DNA from: Durusdinium trenchii
Lineage: Eukaryota; Sar; Dinophyceae; Suessiales; Symbiodiniaceae
Length of the DNA: 64,000 nt
Assembly (NCBI GenBank): GCA_963970005.1
Contig: CAXAMN010000001.1
Location: forward strand, 2,210,829-2,274,828
Reading direction: 5' to 3'
The position numbers and the translations under genes were made by a program. A model generated the notes under the pieces. It saw only the letters and a list, made by a program, of their open reading frames with translations, was not told where the DNA came from and searched no databases. Within the stretch, counting starts at the first letter, position 1. Each line of letters begins with the position of its first letter. Below, in pieces: positions 61,080 to 64,000 of the stretch.

Positions 61080-61590
61080 AAATTGTGTGTGTGTGTGTCT
61101 GTGTGTGTGCGCTCAACTGACTTCACAGCACGAGTTGTAAACATGATGACATGTGTCCTGCTACTAAAAAAGTCTGAACGAGATACTGTGACATGACCTC
61201 CTACTTAAGTAGTCTAAGCGAGATAGGGCCCCCACATAATAGATAGTGTTGGAGCTAGATACCAAATAAATTCCGCCGCACATATGGAAAGGGACCTGTG
61301 TAAGTGTATTCAGCAGGGCATGGCTGCTTCTCTTTCAGCGCCATGGCAGAGGTGATTTGTTGATCTGCTGATGATCCATTTCATTTGAGGTCACTTCCAC
61401 TTGTGAACTCTTGTTCATGGATAACTCCTTCTTCATCTTGTTCATTGTTCCAATTGAAGGTGTTGCAGCCGTCATCAGGCCTGGTGGTTCCAGATGACTT
61501 TGGCGCTTACGTGAAGCTTAGTAAACCAGGGAGACACTGCAACGTTTGATGAAGCCCTGCAACTTCTTCTCTCTTGACCGGGATACGTGA
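61080..61590. other. spacer, no exon seen
   Basis: Starts with a (GT)n run at 61085-61110; otherwise unremarkable. It separates the DHHC gene's apparent end from the next exon group. Confidence 0.5.
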
Positions 61591-61598
61591 TCCAACAG

Positions 61599-61790
61599 AT
61601 GGGAGCATGGTCCCAGCTGACACGTTTTCTTCCAATTCAAATTGGTCCCGGATCTCTTCCAACCGTCCATCACACCACCGTCACCGCCTCCGTCGATCCT
61701 TCGATCCTTCGATCCGAGGCCTACACGAACATGGCGTGCGGGATGCTTGGGCTGAACGTGCTGGACCTCTTGGTGCACGCAACCTTGCCG
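61599..61790 (+). CDS. 64-codon exon, membrane-protein-like
   Basis: After GGGATACGTGATCCAACAG the frame reads MGAWSQLTRFLPIQIGPGSL, PTVHHTTVTASVDPSILRSE, AYTNMACGMLGLNVLDLLVH, ATLP and ends at CCG|GTTTGA, phase 0 at both ends. The second half has over 80 percent G/C third positions. MACGMLGLNVLDLLVHATL is hydrophobic. Family unknown. Confidence 0.75.
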
Positions 61791-61860
61791 GTTTGAAGCC
61801 CCAGAGCAAGCATGTATAGCCATTATGTAGCTCATGGAAGTGCAATTGCTTTGAATAAAG

Positions 61861-62064
61861 CAACCAAGCAACCAAGAACTGAAGTGCCCTCTTTGCGTCG
61901 AATCATGGAAGGATCTGGAGGAGATGGAGCGGAACATAGCCCTTTCCGTTTTGCAAACAGTTGCTCTTCCATGCGTTTCCTCTTTCACGTTTGCTGGAGG
62001 GAGGCCTCAGTCCTTTCATGTGTTTGTATTTTCCATGACCTTTGAAGTGGTTGGCAGATCTTAG
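61861..62064 (+). CDS. next exon, CPLC and hydrophobic segment
   Basis: Frame QPSNQELKCPLCVESWKDLE, EMERNIALSVLQTVALPCVS, SFTFAGGRPQSFHVFVFSMT, FEVVGRS, TAG. The phase 0 start after AAAG fits 61790 across a 70-bp intron. The true 3' end may be earlier than the TAG. CPLC followed by an acidic helix and a membrane-like stretch is notable, but no family is recognised. Confidence 0.65.
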   Translation, partial: QPSNQELKCPLCVESWKDLEEMERNIALSVLQTVALPCVSSFTFAGGRPQSFHVFVFSMTFEVVGRS

Positions 62065-62369
62065 CAGATGTTGAGCTGCAGCTCTGCGGTGAATTTGTCG
62101 TGTTTTTTGGTTTGGGTGTTAACAGATTGACCTCCAAGCCTGAAGCAGCTTTGTAGGTCAAATTGGGATTCCCAGCCCAAACCAAAACAATGCAGGTGAC
62201 GTTGGAGGAATTTTGGCAACCCTCATGATGATGATGATGATGATGTGATACGAAAGCTCATGATGATGTGAGTCGTTTGGTATTACAATAATCATATATA
62301 TATATGTATATTAAAAGGTCATATGCCGACATCGTGACTGATTGATACAAAGTGCCATTTTGTCTTCAG

Positions 62370-62655
62370 GAGAATGGATATACCAAGGCTATACCCAAAG
62401 GCCCTCCTCCTCCGCCGCCTTGTGAAACCCCAGGCCCTGACCACCTTCCTGCTCATTGGCACTGAAGCATTGACGTTCCTCCTCTCCAGCATTCTGGTGC
62501 GTCTTCGGATGGAACGAGCGGTGGAACGATCGGTGGAACGACAGAGCAGAATGGTGGTCCAGCCCTGTGGTGTGCCAGACTTGTTCAGACCCTCAATCAG
62601 TCAGTGTTTGAGTCGAGCAGTTTCTGAAAGTTGCCGATTGGTCATGGTTCCAGTT
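62370..62655 (+). CDS. exon with a membrane helix
   Basis: Acceptor GTGCCATTTTGTCTTCAG|G. Frame MDIPRLYPKALLLRRLVKPQ, ALTTFLLIGTEALTFLLSSI, LVRLRMERAVERSVERQSRM, then a weaker tail to TAG; a donor may lie near 62500-62590. TTFLLIGTEALTFLLSSILV is a clear membrane segment flanked by Arg. VERSVERQ arises from a 12-bp repeat. A Pro-rich shifted frame is also open at the start. Confidence 0.75.
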
Positions 62656-62873
62656 TAGCTTAGAATTCCGTAGATGATAGGCAGATATACAGTAATCAAC
62701 GCATATTATTTGTTCTTAGCACACCAGGGTTGCGAAATACGAAGTGACGTGGCCAAGTGACGTGTTATATTCTAGATCTTTGTAGATCATGAATCGGTAT
62801 GTGATGTATTCAGCAAAACACTCTACCCATTGACCTTACCTCACAATAAGATATCGCTCTCTTTGTTTGTGAG

Positions 62874-62979
62874 GACGACGTTGACAGGCTGGCTGTGGCT
62901 GAGTTGCATCGGCAGGTTCCCTTTTTCCTCTTCCACACCTGGCTCATCATCCGCAACATGTCGTGGCCTCAAGGGTAGA
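62874..62979 (+). CDS. exon, likely last of the membrane-protein group
   Basis: After TCGCTCTCTTTGTTTGTGAG|G: DDVDRLAVAELHRQVPFFLF, HTWLIIRNMSWPQG, TAG. A GG|GTAGAC donor overlaps the stop, but the next acceptor is only 24 bp on, so I treat TAG as the end. Amphipathic then aromatic-rich; strong splice context and composition. Confidence 0.8.
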
Positions 62980-62999
62980 CTGCGGTCTGCTGAGACAGG

Positions 63000-63110
63000 A
63001 GGCGTGGTCCAAAACGACTGCGGTCCAAGGTTGGTGACTAGACTTGACTTGGTGAAACGAACCCCAAGCTTGGCGACGACTCGACCTGACAACAGTACTG
63101 CATGGTGAGC
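63000..63110 (+). CDS. possible exon
   Basis: Frame GVVQNDCGPRLVTRLDLVKR, TPSLATTRPDNSTA ends at GCATG|GTGAGC. Its phase does not follow from 62974. Could be the shadow of an extension of the previous exon. Confidence 0.35.
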
Positions 63111-63219
63111 GAACCCGACAGAGTCGTGGGTACGTGTCGGTGCGGACAGGCTGTTGATTAGAGCTCCAAGCAGCGAACCTTCTCACTGGTTTTGACCAAC
63201 ACTATTGCTCAATTCCAGA

Positions 63220-63389
63220 GATGGAAACTGCCAATCCATTCAGAGAGCGAGCCTTGTTCAGACCCGATTGGCACAATCAATTTGTTGATGTCATTTGTTG
63301 TATTTGTCGCGTTGCTCAACACCTGGAAAATGAGCTGGGCAGGACATACACTGGTGGTGCAGAATGTTGTCCATCAGCAGTGTTATAAG
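63220..63389 (+). CDS. exon, Cys-rich, stop TAA
   Basis: Acceptor ACTATTGCTCAATTCCAG, then METANPFRERALFRPDWHNQ, FVDVICCICRVAQHLENELG, RTYTGGAECCPSAVL, TAA. It may end earlier at a donor such as ACTG|GTGGTG. Native composition; ICCIC/ECC cysteines suggest metal or lipid attachment, as inference only. Confidence 0.7.
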
Positions 63390-63520
63390 GCAAAGCACAC
63401 CTTTCTGAACAAAACACATATTACAGACTTGCGGACAGGAAAAAAAAGCAACTCTTATTTCAGCAAAAAGACACTGGTTGTGGTGTTTACACGTGGCATG
63501 CGTGTTTTGTTTCTTCTCAG

Positions 63521-63608
63521 CCAACTCTTGGTCAACTCTGGTCGAAGACCAAGTACCTTCACCAACTCATTGGGTAACCCGCAGGTCGCCCAGAATGGCA
63601 TCTATTTG
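63521..63608 (+). CDS. internal exon with excellent splice sites
   Basis: Acceptor GTTTTGTTTCTTCTCAG; donor TTTG|GTAAGC. One base plus 29 codons: QLLVNSGRRPSTFTNSLGNP, QVAQNGIYL. Phase 0 end. A shifted reading (NSWSTLVEDQVPSPTHW) is A/T-ending. Function unknown. Confidence 0.8.
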
Positions 63609-63835
63609 GTAAGCAAACGCTAAGCGAACAAAAACCCATGAATAAGATACTGAGGCAATCGATGTTAAGTCGGATGAAGAACTTCCTTTGACCTTAGTGA
63701 CACAACAGATGATTTTTTGTTTGGAGCATGTTCCGCCCATGGTGTGTTTTAAGTTCTTTGGAAGTAGCTGGTTTGGGTCAATGCCTCCAAACAGCGTACA
63801 TACCGTAACCGTTTGCAGGGAATCAACAGACACTT

Positions 63836-63965
63836 TCTTGACAGCATGAATGGTGCGGTCATGCCGCAACGGCCAACCTCCTTTTCGAACCCCCAACGGG
63901 AACTTCCAGCAAGATGACATGTTACAATTAGCAAGATGGCTTCCAAGCTTGCCAAAGGAATCAAG
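63836..63965 (+). CDS. last exon of the window, frame uncertain
   Basis: Acceptor AGACACTTTCTTGACAG and donor AAG|GTAAGT are both near-perfect. Readings include HEWCGHAATANLLFEPPTGT (stops at TAG before the donor) and RTPNGNFQQDDMLQLARWLP (open to the donor but not to the acceptor). Two exons may be fused here in my reading. Confidence 0.55.
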
Positions 63966-64000
63966 GTAAGTTCTTCTTTGGGGAAGGTTTGAGGGGAAGA

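Noticed and set aside
1..64000. Dinoflagellate spliced-leader relics (ending TTTGGCTCAAG)
   Set aside because: No convincing copy was seen on either strand; partial matches such as GGCTCAAG lack the upstream context.
1..64000. CRISPR arrays, bacterial operons, rRNA genes, phage modules
   Set aside because: None seen; tandem arrays present are contiguous satellites without spacers, and gene structure is eukaryotic.

Overview
The window looks like nuclear DNA of a dinoflagellate, most likely of the Symbiodiniaceae (coral-symbiont) group. There are no long open frames. Instead, short GC-rich segments (about 60-300 bp) with G/C-ending codons are bounded by AG| acceptors behind pyrimidine tracts and by GT (occasionally GC) donors, scattered through AT-richer, repeat-laden DNA. 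Trinucleotide (CTA/TAC) and TA microsatellites, a 20-bp family built on GGTTGGAGGCCATCGCTACT, and strong plus-strand polarity of the exons fit that group. The taxonomic call is inference; no rRNA, tRNA or spliced-leader copy was seen.

Layout. 1-0.45 kb: CTA microsatellite. 0.6-4 kb: weak exon candidates and one minus-strand exon (3803-3910). 5.5-6.3 kb: three plus exons with matching phases, ending in a stop. 7.0-11.9 kb: further plus exons, ending in a terminal exon at 11908. 12-16 kb: sparse, with one strong minus exon at 16161-16469. 17-24.2 kb: plus exons, including two pairs with matching phases (22819-23168 and 23740-24171). 25.3-26.8 kb: three stacked tandem arrays next to coding exons. 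27.3-31.7 kb: the densest plus-strand exon run. 32.5-33.1 kb: a decayed BspA-type leucine-rich-repeat array containing a 10-N gap. 33.4-38.8 kb: more exons around a long decayed reading frame (34.1-36.6 kb). 39-44.9 kb: exons and a second decayed frame, ending in two well-formed 75- and 86-codon frames. 45-47 kb: TAC/CTAT microsatellites with a 417-N gap. 47.6-48.7 kb: a foldback-like repeat element. 49-64 kb: exon-rich, with a three-exon phase-consistent model (53.9-54.8 kb), a DHHC palmitoyltransferase domain (60.1-60.6 kb) and a group of membrane-protein-like exons (61.6-63.0 kb).

The only family I can name with confidence among the genes is the DHHC cysteine-rich domain; the LRR_5/BspA-type repeat is recognised in the pseudogene. 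The other exons are real-looking protein segments of unknown family. Exon calls rest on reading frame, third-position GC, splice sites and phase agreement, judged by eye. Several exon-sized segments are open in more than one frame or on both strands; I say so where it matters. The parts probably belong to a handful of intron-rich genes, but without transcripts I cannot say which exons join beyond the phase-matched neighbours noted.
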